DNA of 64,000 bases from Magnetococcales bacterium (lineage in GTDB: Bacteria > Pseudomonadota > Magnetococcia > Magnetococcales > Magnetaquicoccaceae). The notes under the pieces are model-generated. The model worked only from the letters and a program-made list of their open reading frames with translations. It ran no database searches and was not told the DNA's origin. Below are positions 41,828 through 51,659 of the stretch, piece by piece. Position 1 is the first letter of the stretch, and every line of letters starts with the position of its first letter. Location: NCBI GenBank assembly GCA_015231375.1, contig JADGBT010000009.1, positions 41,729-105,728 of the forward strand, given 5' to 3'. Both the position numbers and the translations under genes were made by a program.

Positions 41828-43034
41828 GCGGATCGCGATTCTGGGGTCCACCGGATCCATCGGCGTCAGCGCCTTGGATGTGGTGGCCGCCCACCCGGAC
41901 CGGTTCCGGGTGGTGGCTTTGGCCGCCGGCACCCAGGTGCGCCGTGTGATCGAACAGGCCCGTCGTTTCCGGCCCGAGGTGGTGGCCATGGGGGATGAGG
42001 CGTCCGCGCGCGCGGTCCGCCGTGAACTGGCCGGAGAGCCTGTGGAGATCCTCTCCGGAGCGGACGGGGTGGAGCGGGTCGGAGGCTGGGAAAGTGCGGA
42101 CCTGATCCTTTCGGCCATGGTGGGGGCCGTGGGTTTGCGACCCACCCTGGCCGCGTTGCGCGCGGGCAAGGATGTGGCACTGGCCAACAAGGAGTGTCTG
42201 GTGATTTCCGGTGCCTTGTTCATGGACGCGGCGCGCCGTTCCGGATCGCGGATCATTCCGGTGGACTCGGAACACAGCGCCATCTTTCAGGCGTTGTACA
42301 ATGGCCAACGGGCTGCGTTGACCCTGCGACCGGACGAAGGGGATCTGCATCCGCAAATCCGTCTGATCCTGACCGCCTCGGGTGGACCGTTCCGGGGTTG
42401 GGGGCGGGAGCGGCTGGCAGGGGTCACTCCGGAACAGGCCCTGGCCCATCCCAACTGGAACATGGGACGCAAGATCACCATCGACTCGGCCACCTGCATG
42501 AACAAAGGTCTGGAAGTGATCGAGGCGCATCATCTGTTCGGAGTGCCCGCCGCGCGTATCGCCGTGGTGGTCCACCCCGAAAGCATTGTCCACTCGCTGG
42601 TGGCCTATCCCGACGGTTCGATGCTGGCCCAGATGGGCATGCCCGACATGCGCACCCCCATCGCGGTGGCCTTGGCCTGGCCGGAGCGGATCAGCGCCCC
42701 GGTGGCGGCGTTGGATCTGCCCGCTTTGGGCACCTTGACCTTTGCCGGACCGCCGGACGCGGAGGCGTTTCCCTGCCTGCCTTTGGCCTATCGGGCCTTG
42801 CAACAGGGGGGGACGGCCCCGACCGTGCTCAACGGGGCCAACGAGGTGGCCGTGGAGGCGTTTTTGGACCATCGGATCGGATTCCTGGATATCCCGCGCC
42901 TGATTCAAGCGACCCTGGAACAGACCGCGCCGGGGGGGATGAACACGGTCGAGGAGCTTTTGGAGGCGGATCGTTGGGCGCGCGTTTGTGCGCGGGACTG
43001 GATTGGCCGTCATGGCAGTGGGAGTCGAGCGTAA
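41817..43034 (+). CDS. dxr: 1-deoxy-D-xylulose 5-phosphate reductoisomerase
   Basis: 405 residues. NADPH site KRIAILGSTGSIGVSALDV, substrate-site VDSEHSAIFQAL, ASGGPFRGW and the region MGRKITIDSATCMNKGLEVI identify Dxr. It commits carbon to the MEP isoprenoid pathway. The start is set at a TTG (41817) with GGGAG nine bases upstream, because it sits three codons before the family's first conserved residues. It therefore overlaps the cdsA stop by 11 bases. A more upstream start would read out-of-family sequence. Confidence 0.95.
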   Translation: MGVKRIAILGSTGSIGVSALDVVAAHPDRFRVVALAAGTQVRRVIEQARRFRPEVVAMGDEASARAVRRELAGEPVEILSGADGVERVGGWESADLILSAMVGAVGLRPTLAALRAGKDVALANKECLVISGALFMDAARRSGSRIIPVDSEHSAIFQALYNGQRAALTLRPDEGDLHPQIRLILTASGGPFRGWGRERLAGVTPEQALAHPNWNMGRKITIDSATCMNKGLEVIEAHHLFGVPAARIAVVVHPESIVHSLVAYPDGSMLAQMGMPDMRTPIAVALAWPERISAPVAALDLPALGTLTFAGPPDAEAFPCLPLAYRALQQGGTAPTVLNGANEVAVEAFLDHRIGFLDIPRLIQATLEQTAPGGMNTVEELLEADRWARVCARDWIGRHGSGSRA

Positions 43035-44117
43035 ATGAATACCGTGATGTGGGCCCTGGTGGTGCTGGGTGTGTTGATTTTTGTCCACGAGCTGGGTCAT
43101 TTTCTGGTGGCCCGTCTGGTGGGCGTGCGGGTTTTGGTCTTTTCGCTGGGATTCGGTCCCCGCATCGCCCATTGGTGCCGGGGCGAAGGCGAGACCGAAT
43201 ACCGGCTTTCCGCCGTGCCGTTGGGCGGTTATGTGAAGATGCTCGGGGAGTCCGACGAGGAGGACGAGGCCCCTTTGTCCGCAGAAGAGGCCCGTCACTC
43301 CTTTGCCACCCAGAAGGTGTGGTCGCGCATCGCCATCGTGTTCGCCGGACCGGGATTCAATTTCATTTTCGCCTTTGCGGTGCTGGTGCTGGCCTTCATG
43401 CTGGGTGTGGGGGAGGTGCTGCCGGTGGTGGGTTCGGTCAACAAGGGCATGCCGGCGGAACAGGCGGGCATGCGGGTCGGGGATCGGGTGGTGGCGATCA
43501 ACGATCACCCCGTGCCCCGCTGGGAGGTGTTGAGCCAGACCATCAAGCAATCCGACGGGTTGCCGTTGCGCTTCACCATCGAACGCGCCGAAGGTCCGCT
43601 GCTGCTCACCATTCAGCCCAAGGTCCAGGAGATGACCAACATCTTCGGAGAGACCGTGCGCACCCCTCTGATCGGCATCGGTCCCGGTTCCACCACCGAG
43701 TTCGTCACTTACGGCTTGTGGGATGCGCTGGCCCGTGGCGCGGAGCAGAGCTGGCGCATGACCGAAATGATCGTGACCGGGGTTTGGAAACTCCTTACCC
43801 GCGCGATTCCGGCGGATCAGATCGGCGGTCCGCTGATGATCGCCGAAATGGCCGGCAAGACCGCCGAACAAGGGGTGAGCAGTCTGCTGTTTTTCATGGC
43901 GCTGATCTCGATCAATCTGGGCATCTTGAATCTGTTGCCCATCCCGGTTCTGGATGGCGGGCATCTGTTTTTCTTTTTCATCGAGGCGATCAAGGGATCA
44001 CCGGTCTCGGAAACCGTGCGTCTGCATGCCAATCGTGTCGGGATGTTCAGCCTTGTGTTGCTCATGGCCTGGGCCATGAAGAATGACTTGACCCGCCTGT
44101 TTCCCTTGAGTCCATGA
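43035..44117 (+). CDS. rseP: Site-2 protease RseP
   Basis: 360 residues with membrane helices at both ends. The zinc motif is IFVHELGHFLVARL near the N-terminus. The C-terminal metal-ligand motif is NLLPIPVLDGGHL. A PDZ domain lies between (about 118-200; NKGMPAEQAGMRVGDRVVAI). RseP cuts anti-sigma factors and cleared signal peptides inside the membrane. The ATG abuts the dxr stop exactly. One PDZ domain is visible, rather than the two of E. coli RseP. Confidence 0.96.
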   Translation: MNTVMWALVVLGVLIFVHELGHFLVARLVGVRVLVFSLGFGPRIAHWCRGEGETEYRLSAVPLGGYVKMLGESDEEDEAPLSAEEARHSFATQKVWSRIAIVFAGPGFNFIFAFAVLVLAFMLGVGEVLPVVGSVNKGMPAEQAGMRVGDRVVAINDHPVPRWEVLSQTIKQSDGLPLRFTIERAEGPLLLTIQPKVQEMTNIFGETVRTPLIGIGPGSTTEFVTYGLWDALARGAEQSWRMTEMIVTGVWKLLTRAIPADQIGGPLMIAEMAGKTAEQGVSSLLFFMALISINLGILNLLPIPVLDGGHLFFFFIEAIKGSPVSETVRLHANRVGMFSLVLLMAWAMKNDLTRLFPLSP

Positions 44118-44229
44118 TCCGGGGATAAATGATTCCCCATGCCATGTTGTCTCTTGCTCCCTTGAGGCATGTGGAGTATGTTTTCCGGGTCATTGCCCAC
44201 AGACTTGCCATGAGGAAGAACATTCAAGC

Positions 44230-46509
44230 ATGGTCTCCATTCAGCGTTTATTGAAGATCCCTTTGTGTGTGGCGACCTTGGCGTTCGCTTCCAGCGCGTG
44301 GTCCATCGAGACCGTCGAGTCCATCCGCGTGGAAGGAGCCAAGAGGATCGAGGCGGAGACGGTGAAAAGTCATGTCTCGGTCACGCCCGGCCAACCCATC
44401 GAGCCAGACGCCTTGCGTCGCAGCATCAAGGCTCTCCACGATACCGGCCTGTTCAAGGATGTGATCATCGAACAACAAGGCCCGGTGCTGGTGGTGCGGG
44501 TGGTGGAAAATCCTACCGTGAGCAAGGTTTCGTTCGAAGGCAACGACGCGCTCGGTACCGAGGAGTTGCAGAAACTCATCCACATCAAGCCCCAGTCCCT
44601 CCTGAATCGCAGCACCACCGAACGGGATCTGTCGGCCTTGCGTCAGGCGTTTCGCATCAAGGGCTTTTTCCTGGCCAAGATCGACATGACGGTCAAGAAT
44701 CTCGACCAGAATCTGGTGGAGGTGACCTATCACATCGAGGAAGGCGAAAAGTCCAGAGTCCAGAAGGTGCGGATCATCGGCAACAAGGAGCTTTCCGAAA
44801 AGCAGTTGACCCGCAAAATGATGATCCATGCCTCGGGCATGTTCTCCTGGTTCACCGAAGACGACGCCTATGATCGCGACAAGTTGATGTTCGATCAGTC
44901 GCAGTTGCGCAATGTCTATCTGGACGAAGGGTTTGCCCGTGTCCATGTGGATTCGTCGGTGGCGGAGTTGACCCCGGATCGCAAGGCCTTTGTCGTGACC
45001 CATTCGGTCAACGAGGGGGCGCGTTATCGTTTTGGCGCCATCGATGTCAAGGGCGACTTCGACGAACTCCCCAAGGCGCGGTTGATGGAAGAGTTGCGGG
45101 TCAAGCCGGGCGAGTGGTACTCCCGTGACCAGTTGCGCAAATCCATCGAACGCCTGACCGATCTGATCGGAGATTTCGGATACGCCTTTTTGGACATCCG
45201 CCCCCAGACCGTCTACGACGACGACGCCAAAACCGTGGCCGTCACCTTCGAAGTCGCCAAGGGTCGTCGTGTGTATGTCAACCGTATCGAGGTGGTGGGC
45301 AACTCCCGGACCCGCGACAACGTGGTGCGGCGTGAAATGACCCTGAATGAAGGGGATCGTTTCTCTTCCACCCAGATGCGGCGTTCCAAGAAGAGTATCG
45401 GGGATCTGAACTTTTTTGAAAACATCGAGATCACCACCCCATCGTCGGGCAATCCCGATCAGGTGGATGTGCGCATCAAGGTCGAAGAGAAACCCACCGG
45501 CACCTTCACCGTCGGAGCAGGGTACTCCAGTACCGACTCCTTCATCGGATCGGCGAGTGTCAGCCAGAACAACTTCCTGGGTCGCGGACAGCGGTTGGTG
45601 CTCTCCACCGCCCTGACCGGCAACAGCACCCAGTTCGATTTTTCCTTCACCGAACCGTATTTCATGGACAAGAACCTCTCCGCCGGAGTGGATCTGTTCG
45701 CCCGTGAATCGGATCGTCGGGATGTCTCCGCCTATACCGAGCGCTCCTTCGGCGGCGCGTTGCGGCTGGGCTTTCCGATTTCCAAGAACATGCGCGACAA
45801 CGTGAGCTACAGTCTCGCCCAGGTGGATATCGAAGATACCGGTCTGGTCATCTCCCGTTCCATTGCCGCCCAGGCGAGCGCCAGCCCCTATTGGCGTTCC
45901 ATGGTCAGCAACGCCCTGATCTGGAACGATGTGAACAACAATCTTTCGCCCACCCAGGGCCGCATCCACCGCTTGACCACGGATGTGGCCGGGCTGGGCG
46001 GGGATCTGACCTTCGCCCGCGTGGTGTTGGACAATCAACTGTATTACCCTTTTTCCGATGACGAAGAGTGGGTGGGGCATATCCGGGGTCGGCTCGGCTA
46101 CATCGATGGTCTGGACAAGGATGTGCCCATCTTCGAACGCTTCTATCTGGGAGGCGGCTCGTCTTTGCGCGGGTTCAAGCCTGGCGGCGTCGGTCCCAGG
46201 ACCACCGTGGAAGGGGATGCCTATGGTGGTGTGCATTTTGAGCAGGTCAACGCCGAGTTGTTCTTTCCGCTGTTCGGTTTGAGCGACAAGGGCGTGAAAG
46301 GCCTGACCTTCGTGGATGCCGGATTCCTGGGTGACGGGAATCTGCCCGCCGATGTGCGCGAATCCGGATCGATCCGCTTGGCCACAGGCGTCGGTGTTCA
46401 TTGGAATTCACCCTTTGGTCCGTTGCGTTTCTCCTTGAGCACTCCTTTGATCAAGGAAGATTTCGACAAACTGCGGACCTTTGACTTCAGCATGGGGACA
46501 TCCTTGTGA
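44230..46509 (+). CDS. bamA: Outer-membrane assembly factor BamA
   Basis: 759 residues. A signal peptide (about 1-25, ending SSAWS) precedes five POTRA repeats (about 26-350), beginning ETVESIRVEGAKRIEAETV. The C-terminal 16-stranded barrel (about 360-759) has the substrate-contact loop motif FYLGGGSSLRGF (the VRGF-type lid) and ends in the Phe-like terminal strand DFSMGTSL. It inserts barrel proteins in the outer membrane. Spacing from rseP is 112 bases. The stop overlaps the skp start (GTGA). Confidence 0.97.
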   Translation: MVSIQRLLKIPLCVATLAFASSAWSIETVESIRVEGAKRIEAETVKSHVSVTPGQPIEPDALRRSIKALHDTGLFKDVIIEQQGPVLVVRVVENPTVSKVSFEGNDALGTEELQKLIHIKPQSLLNRSTTERDLSALRQAFRIKGFFLAKIDMTVKNLDQNLVEVTYHIEEGEKSRVQKVRIIGNKELSEKQLTRKMMIHASGMFSWFTEDDAYDRDKLMFDQSQLRNVYLDEGFARVHVDSSVAELTPDRKAFVVTHSVNEGARYRFGAIDVKGDFDELPKARLMEELRVKPGEWYSRDQLRKSIERLTDLIGDFGYAFLDIRPQTVYDDDAKTVAVTFEVAKGRRVYVNRIEVVGNSRTRDNVVRREMTLNEGDRFSSTQMRRSKKSIGDLNFFENIEITTPSSGNPDQVDVRIKVEEKPTGTFTVGAGYSSTDSFIGSASVSQNNFLGRGQRLVLSTALTGNSTQFDFSFTEPYFMDKNLSAGVDLFARESDRRDVSAYTERSFGGALRLGFPISKNMRDNVSYSLAQVDIEDTGLVISRSIAAQASASPYWRSMVSNALIWNDVNNNLSPTQGRIHRLTTDVAGLGGDLTFARVVLDNQLYYPFSDDEEWVGHIRGRLGYIDGLDKDVPIFERFYLGGGSSLRGFKPGGVGPRTTVEGDAYGGVHFEQVNAELFFPLFGLSDKGVKGLTFVDAGFLGDGNLPADVRESGSIRLATGVGVHWNSPFGPLRFSLSTPLIKEDFDKLRTFDFSMGTSL

Positions 46510-47114
46510 GAGCGCTATCTTTCGTGAACCGGGTGGAAACGAAATCCCGGCGGACCTTCCGGAACACGGTGTCCCGGAACATGGTGTCATGGTTGACGGC
46601 ACTGATGCTGGCAACGTGTGGCTGGTTGGTGCCCGCACCCCTTGAGGCGGCTGGCGGCGGAGCGCCGGTGTTTGCCTATGTGGACGTGCCGCGTGTCATG
46701 GCCTCTTCGGCGGCGGCCCAGTACGCCCGCGACATGCTCAAGAAGAAGCTGGCCGTCAAACAAAAAGAAGTGGATGCCATGGAGTCGGAGATCAAGTCCT
46801 TGAAGGCCAAGGTCGAGCAGGGCGGCAACATGATGAATCGGGAAGCCCGCGCGGATATGGAAAACACCACCCGTCGCAAGTTCCGCGAGTACCAGCGTCT
46901 GGTGGAGGACAATCAAGCCTCCATCGATCGGGAAAACGGCGTCTGGACCAAGAAGATCACCGAGGCTTTGCGTGTGGTCATCGAGGAGATCGGACGGGAA
47001 AAGGGCTTCACCGCCGTGTTCGGCAAAGGACAGGTGTTGTTCGCCAGCGCCTCGATCGACATCTCCGATCAGGTGTTGAGCCGCCTCAACGAACACACCA
47101 AGAAGTGGTTCTAA
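46506..47114 (+). CDS. skp: Skp/OmpH periplasmic chaperone
   Basis: 202 residues, starting at a GTG inside the bamA stop (GTGA). The N-terminus carries a signal peptide (about 26-48, [20 protein letters not shown]). A Skp-like body follows: [18 protein letters not shown], then a long helical arm (about 72-150) and a C-terminal strand [12 protein letters not shown]. Skp trimers hold unfolded outer-membrane proteins on their way to BamA. The next gene in most relatives, lpxD, is absent here. Confidence 0.93.
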   Translation: MRALSFVNRVETKSRRTFRNTVSRNMVSWLTALMLATCGWLVPAPLEAAGGGAPVFAYVDVPRVMASSAAAQYARDMLKKKLAVKQKEVDAMESEIKSLKAKVEQGGNMMNREARADMENTTRRKFREYQRLVEDNQASIDRENGVWTKKITEALRVVIEEIGREKGFTAVFGKGQVLFASASIDISDQVLSRLNEHTKKWF

Positions 47115-47130
47115 TTCAAGGAGCGTTCAG

Positions 47131-47598
47131 GTGGAACCGTGGCGTGACATTCTCAAGACCCTTCCGCACCGCTATCCCTTTTTGCTGGTGGACCGGGTGG
47201 AGGAGGTGCAACCCGGAGAGCGGTTGGTGGCTTTGAAAAACGTGACTTTCAATGAACCGTTCTTCAATGGTCATTTTCCCGGTCACCCGGTCATGCCGGG
47301 GGTGTTGATCCTGGAGGCCATGGCCCAGGCTGGCGCCATGCTGGCTGGTCGCACCGATCCGGCTGCGGTGCAGGGACGACTGGTCTATTTCATGGCCATC
47401 GACAAGGCCCGTTTTCGCAAGCCGGTGATTCCGGGCGATCAACTGAAACTGGAGTTGACCCTGCTGAAACGGCGTCGGGAGATCTGGCGGTTTCAGGGGA
47501 TTGCCAGGGTCGATGGCGCTGTGGTGGCCGAAGCCGAACTCATGGCCATGACGCGGGATTCCCAGGAGTCGCCGGAAGAGGAGACGACCCATGGATGA
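47131..47598 (+). CDS. fabZ: 3-hydroxyacyl-ACP dehydratase FabZ
   Basis: 155 residues in a hot-dog fold. The signature [20 protein letters not shown] includes the catalytic His and Glu. The start is a GTG with AAGGAG seven bases upstream. The enzyme dehydrates 3-hydroxyacyl-ACP in fatty acid elongation and competes with LpxA for the same substrate pool. Its 3' end overlaps lpxA by eight bases. Confidence 0.97.
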   Translation: MEPWRDILKTLPHRYPFLLVDRVEEVQPGERLVALKNVTFNEPFFNGHFPGHPVMPGVLILEAMAQAGAMLAGRTDPAAVQGRLVYFMAIDKARFRKPVIPGDQLKLELTLLKRRREIWRFQGIARVDGAVVAEAELMAMTRDSQESPEEETTHG

Positions 47599-48376
47599 GC
47601 CCTGCGTGATTCATCCCAGCGCGGTCGTGGATCCCAAGGCCCAGTTGGGCTCCGGGGTGAAAATCGGTCCGTATGCGGTGATCGGTCCCCATGTGGTGGT
47701 CCACGATCAGGCGGAAATCGGCGCCCACGCGGTGATCGATGGCCATTCGGTGATCGGACAGGGGAGTCGCATCTTCAGTTTCGCTTCCATCGGTCAGCCT
47801 CCCCAGGATACCCATTATGCCGGCGAACCCACCCGCGTGGAGATCGGCATGCGTTGCGCCATCCGCGAGTACGTCAGCATCCACCGGGGCACCGAGGGCG
47901 GGGGCGGTTTGACCCGCGTGGGCAACGACTGCATGATCATGGCCTATGCTCATGTGGCCCACGACTGTCGGGTGGGGGATCACGTGATCATGGCCAATGG
48001 CACCACCCTGGCCGGTCATGTGGAGATCCAGGATTACGCGGTGATCGGCGGTCTGACCGCCATCCATCAGTTCGCCCGCATCGGTCGCAACGCCTTCATC
48101 GGAGGGGCTTCGGCGGTCTCGATGGATGTGCTGCCCTTTGTCTCGGCGGCGGGCAACCGCGCCAAGATCACCGGTGTCAACGTGGTGGGTCTGCGGCGGC
48201 ACGGCTTTTCCGAAGAGACCATCAAGGCCATCCGTCAGGCGTATCGCATCGTGTTTCGTTCCAACCTGCGCATGGAGCAGGCGGTGGAGGAGCTGGAACG
48301 TCACCTCTCCCAGTGTGTGGAGGTGCAGTACATTCTGGAATTTCTCCAGAGCGGTCAAAGGGGGATCTGTCGCTGA
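47591..48376 (+). CDS. lpxA: UDP-N-acetylglucosamine acyltransferase
   Basis: 261 residues, a left-handed beta-helix of hexapeptide repeats ([20 protein letters not shown] onward) with a C-terminal helical bundle. The catalytic His region is [20 protein letters not shown], and [15 protein letters not shown] is also conserved. LpxA takes the acyl chain from 3-hydroxyacyl-ACP to begin lipid A synthesis in the cytoplasm. It overlaps fabZ. Confidence 0.97.
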   Translation: MDEPCVIHPSAVVDPKAQLGSGVKIGPYAVIGPHVVVHDQAEIGAHAVIDGHSVIGQGSRIFSFASIGQPPQDTHYAGEPTRVEIGMRCAIREYVSIHRGTEGGGGLTRVGNDCMIMAYAHVAHDCRVGDHVIMANGTTLAGHVEIQDYAVIGGLTAIHQFARIGRNAFIGGASAVSMDVLPFVSAAGNRAKITGVNVVGLRRHGFSEETIKAIRQAYRIVFRSNLRMEQAVEELERHLSQCVEVQYILEFLQSGQRGICR

Positions 48377-48421
48377 TTCCCCGGACTCTGGCTGCGTTCA
48401 TGCGTCACTTGATGCCCCTTC

Positions 48422-49300
48422 TTGTTTGAGACTCCTTTCTTGAATGCGCGTGTCGGATTGATCGCGGGTTCTGGACAGCTTCCCTTGATATTCGCGCGCG
48501 CCATGCGTCGCGTCGGGGGGCCGGGTCTGGCCGCGATCGTGGCTCTTGAGGGCGAGTCCGACCCCTCCCTGGCCGAATATTGCGACTCCATTTTGTGGAT
48601 CAGGTTGGGACAGTTCACCCGTCCCCTGGGCTATCTCCACGCGCAAGGCGCGGTGGATCTGGTGCTGGTGGGAGGCATCCGCAAGCCCAACATCTGGCGG
48701 GTGCGCCCGGATGCTCTGGCCTTGAAAATGGTCCTGAAACTGCGCGGCATGGACGATGATCAGTTGCTGCGCGCCGTGGCCGCCGAACTGGAAAGTCGGG
48801 GATTCCGGCTGCGCTCCGTGACCGACTATCTGCCGGAACTGCTGGCCCCCCGGGGGTGTTTGAGCCGTCGCCATCCCACGGAGGCGGAGTGGGAGGATAT
48901 TCGTTATGGCTGGCGCGCCGCCAAGGGGCTGGGTGCGCTGGATATCGGTCAGGGAGTGGTGGTGCGTCGCCAGATGGTGGTGGCCGCCGAGGCCATGGAG
49001 GGGACCGACGCCATGCTGACGCGGGCTGGCGGTCTGCTCGCGGGTCGGGGAGGCGGAGGTTGGGCCGGAGAACACAGCGCGGTCTTCGTGAAGGTGGTCA
49101 AGCCCATGCAGGATCAACGCCTGGATCTGCCCACCATCGGACCCGCCACCCTGGAAACCATGGCTCGCAGTGGCATTCGCGTGGCGGTGGTGGAGGCTGG
49201 CGGGGCGATGATCCTGGATCCGGAAGCCACCCGCCGGGCGGCGGATCGGCATGATCTGGTCCTGATGGGGCTTGGGGACGGGGATCTTTTGCAAGATTGA
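48422..49300 (+). CDS. lpxI: UDP-2,3-diacylglucosamine pyrophosphatase LpxI
   Basis: 292 residues (about 286 if the TTG at 48440 is used). The DUF1009 family order is present: GLIAGSGQLPLIFARAMRR, the LGYLHAQGAVDLVLVGGIRK region, SVTDYLPELLAPRGCLSRR and TIGPATLETMARSGIRVAV. LpxI replaces LpxH in alphaproteobacteria and relatives and makes 2,3-diacyl-GlcN-1-P. No ATG start is present in the expected place, so a TTG is inferred and the exact start is uncertain. The last codons lie in a tandem repeat. Confidence 0.9.
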   Translation: MFETPFLNARVGLIAGSGQLPLIFARAMRRVGGPGLAAIVALEGESDPSLAEYCDSILWIRLGQFTRPLGYLHAQGAVDLVLVGGIRKPNIWRVRPDALALKMVLKLRGMDDDQLLRAVAAELESRGFRLRSVTDYLPELLAPRGCLSRRHPTEAEWEDIRYGWRAAKGLGALDIGQGVVVRRQMVVAAEAMEGTDAMLTRAGGLLAGRGGGGWAGEHSAVFVKVVKPMQDQRLDLPTIGPATLETMARSGIRVAVVEAGGAMILDPEATRRAADRHDLVLMGLGDGDLLQD

Positions 49301-49351
49301 TGGGCCTGGGGATGGGGATCTTTTGCAAGATTGATGGGCCTGGGGATCTTT
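49265..49351. repeat. 34-35 bp tandem repeat across the lpxI stop
   Basis: Unit ATGGGCCTGGGGATGGGGAT-CTTTTGCAAGATTG occurs at 49265-49299 (35 bp, slightly different), 49300-49333 (34 bp) and partly at 49334-49351. The first copy encodes the last residues of LpxI (MGLGDGDLLQD) and includes part of its stop. It looks like a slippage duplication of the gene's 3' end. Confidence 0.9.
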
Positions 49352-49382
49352 GAAGACGGATGGCGTGAAAGGAGCCGTTAGC

Positions 49383-50384
49383 ATGAGCGAGGGAGTCATG
49401 ACCGGGGGGAATCGTCCGTTGCGGGCTGCGGTCATCGGGGTGGGATATCTGGGACGGTTTCACGCCCAGAAATATGCCCGGATCGATGGCGTGCAACTGG
49501 TGGCTGTGTCCGACTTGCAGCCGGAACGGGCCGCCAGGGTGGCCGAAGAGCTGGGAGTGGAGGCGGTGGAGGATTTTGCCGCGCTTTTGCCCCGGGTGGA
49601 TCTGGTCTCCGTGGTGACTTCCACTGACAGCCATTTTCGGGTGGTGGAGCGTTGTCTGCAAGCCGGTGTATCTGTGCTGGTGGAAAAACCCATCACCACC
49701 AGCGTGGAGGAGGCGGACCGGTTGATCGCCCTGGCGGATCAACACCGGCTGGTGTTGCAGGTGGGACATATCAAACGGTTTCATCCGGCGGTGAGCGCGT
49801 TGCTGGGATCGGGTCAGCTGGTCAATCCCCGCTTCATCGAGGCGCAACGGTTCGCCCCGTTCAAGAACCGGGCGCTGGATGTGGATGTGGTGCTGGATCT
49901 GATGATTCATGATGTGGATCTGATCCTGCATTGTGTGCGTTCCGAGGTGGAATCCATCGAGGCGGTGGGCAGTGGCATCCTGTCCGGCAAGGCGGATATC
50001 GCCAACGCCCGGATCCGTTTTGTCAATGGCTGTGTGGCCAATGTCAGCGCCTCGCGGGTGGCGCGGGATGCCACGCGGCGTATGCGGATTTTTCAAGACG
50101 ATGCCCTGTTCGATCTGGATTTCATGCGTCCGGGCCTGGCGGTGCGGCGTCGCGGCACCGGAACGCGGGTGCTGGATGGCGTCACTTTGCCGGTGATCGA
50201 CGAGCACGAATTTCCCCTGACCCCGACCGACGCTCTGGAGGCCGAGGTGCGCGCCTTCTGCACGGCGGTGGCCACGGGTTCCGCGCCTGTGGTGAGCGGT
50301 CGGGATGGTCGTCGCGCCCTGGAGGTGGTGATGGCCATTCGTCGCGCCATCGACGAGTGGTCCGGCAGGGGGCGTCCGGCGTGA
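49383..50384 (+). CDS. Gfo/Idh/MocA-family oxidoreductase
   Basis: 333 residues. The N-terminal Rossmann fold contains AVIGVGYLGRFHAQKYARID. The family EKP motif is in VSVLVEKPITTSVEEAD, and GHIKRFHPAVSAL and MIHDVDLIL follow. AAGGAG precedes the ATG. Between lpxI and lpxB it is in the position such genes occupy in several alphaproteobacteria, implying a link to lipid A or surface sugars. The substrate is unknown. Its stop overlaps lpxB (GTGA). Confidence 0.88.
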   Translation: MSEGVMTGGNRPLRAAVIGVGYLGRFHAQKYARIDGVQLVAVSDLQPERAARVAEELGVEAVEDFAALLPRVDLVSVVTSTDSHFRVVERCLQAGVSVLVEKPITTSVEEADRLIALADQHRLVLQVGHIKRFHPAVSALLGSGQLVNPRFIEAQRFAPFKNRALDVDVVLDLMIHDVDLILHCVRSEVESIEAVGSGILSGKADIANARIRFVNGCVANVSASRVARDATRRMRIFQDDALFDLDFMRPGLAVRRRGTGTRVLDGVTLPVIDEHEFPLTPTDALEAEVRAFCTAVATGSAPVVSGRDGRRALEVVMAIRRAIDEWSGRGRPA

Positions 50385-51565
50385 GCGGAGGGGCGGGAAG
50401 ATCGCCCCGCATTCTGCTGGTGGCTGGAGAGGCTTCCGGGGACAATCTGGGGGCTGGACTGTTGGCGGAGCTGAAACAGACCTTTCCGGAGCTGGAAAGT
50501 TTTGGTGTCGGCGGGGTGCGGATGCGCGACCAGGGTCTGGTCAGCGTGTGCGACATGAACGAATTGTCGGTGATCGGACTGGTGGAGGTGTTGCGGCGTC
50601 TGCCCCGGCTGGTGACCCGTTTCCGGCAACTGGTGGCGATGATGGCCGCGCGACGCCCCGACCTGCTGATCACCATCGATCTGCCGGATTTTAATTTTCT
50701 TTTGGCCCGTCGGGCGTTGGGAATGGGCATTCCCAGGATTCACTATGTTGGCCCGCAGGTGTGGGCGTGGCGTTCCGGACGGGTGGGAAAACTGGCCCGG
50801 CTGCTGGATCATCTGCTGGTGTTGTTTCCGTTCGAGCCTGCGGTATACGCCGGTTCCGGGTTGCCGGTGACGTTCGTGGGCCATCCGTTGGCCGCGCGGC
50901 CTCTGCCGGATGAGCGCGAACGCGGTGCGATCCGGCGGGAGTTGGCGCTGGGGCCGGAGGAACGGTTGCTGGTGTTGTTGCCGGGGAGTCGGTTGGGAGA
51001 GATCCGGCGTCATCTGGGGGTGATGGTGGAAGCGGCCCGTCGGGTGGTCGAAGAGGGAAAGGCGCTGCGGTGCGTGTTGGCTGTGGCCGACACCCTGACT
51101 GCGGACGATCTTGACCGGGTGATCGCTGTGGAAGCCGATCCCAAGACCCGCGCCTTTTTCGGACGGATCGAGCTGCGGCGCGGCATGACCGGACGGCTTC
51201 TGGCGGTGGCGGATGCGGCCATGGCCTCTTCGGGCACGGTCACTTTGGAAGCGGCTCTGATCGGGACTCCGATGACGGTTTTGTATCGGGTCAACCGGTT
51301 CACCTATGAGATTGGTCGTCGGGTGATCCGGGTGGGCCATATCGCGCTGCCCAATCTGGTGGCGGGGCGGACCTTGGTGCCGGAACGGATTCAGGATCAG
51401 GCCACGGCCGAGATTCTGGCCGGGGATGTGCGCGCCTTGTTGTTCGACGGGACGAGCGGAGCCGAGCAGCGTCGCGGCTTTCAGGCGTTGCGCGAGAGTC
51501 TGGCCATGCCGACGCGACGCGCGGCGGATGTGGTGGGGGATCGGTTGCGTTCCCTGGGCTTTTGA
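50381..51565 (+). CDS. lpxB: Lipid-A-disaccharide synthase
   Basis: 394 residues. GT-B fold with the motifs LLVAGEASGDNLGAGLL, GIPRIHYVGPQVWAWRSGR and LLPGSRLGEI. The enzyme joins UDP-diacylglucosamine to lipid X, releasing UDP. The start is a GTG overlapping the stop of the oxidoreductase by four bases, which fits an operon. It ends the rpsB-lpxB run. Confidence 0.97.
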   Translation: MSGGAGRSPRILLVAGEASGDNLGAGLLAELKQTFPELESFGVGGVRMRDQGLVSVCDMNELSVIGLVEVLRRLPRLVTRFRQLVAMMAARRPDLLITIDLPDFNFLLARRALGMGIPRIHYVGPQVWAWRSGRVGKLARLLDHLLVLFPFEPAVYAGSGLPVTFVGHPLAARPLPDERERGAIRRELALGPEERLLVLLPGSRLGEIRRHLGVMVEAARRVVEEGKALRCVLAVADTLTADDLDRVIAVEADPKTRAFFGRIELRRGMTGRLLAVADAAMASSGTVTLEAALIGTPMTVLYRVNRFTYEIGRRVIRVGHIALPNLVAGRTLVPERIQDQATAEILAGDVRALLFDGTSGAEQRRGFQALRESLAMPTRRAADVVGDRLRSLGF

Positions 51566-51659
51566 GATCGTGAACGAAACGGGTGTCCCTTTCCCCGCGA
51601 AGGGATGCGAGTGACCGGTTGGCGGGTGTGACGGATCAATTCCTTTGCGGAGACGATGG

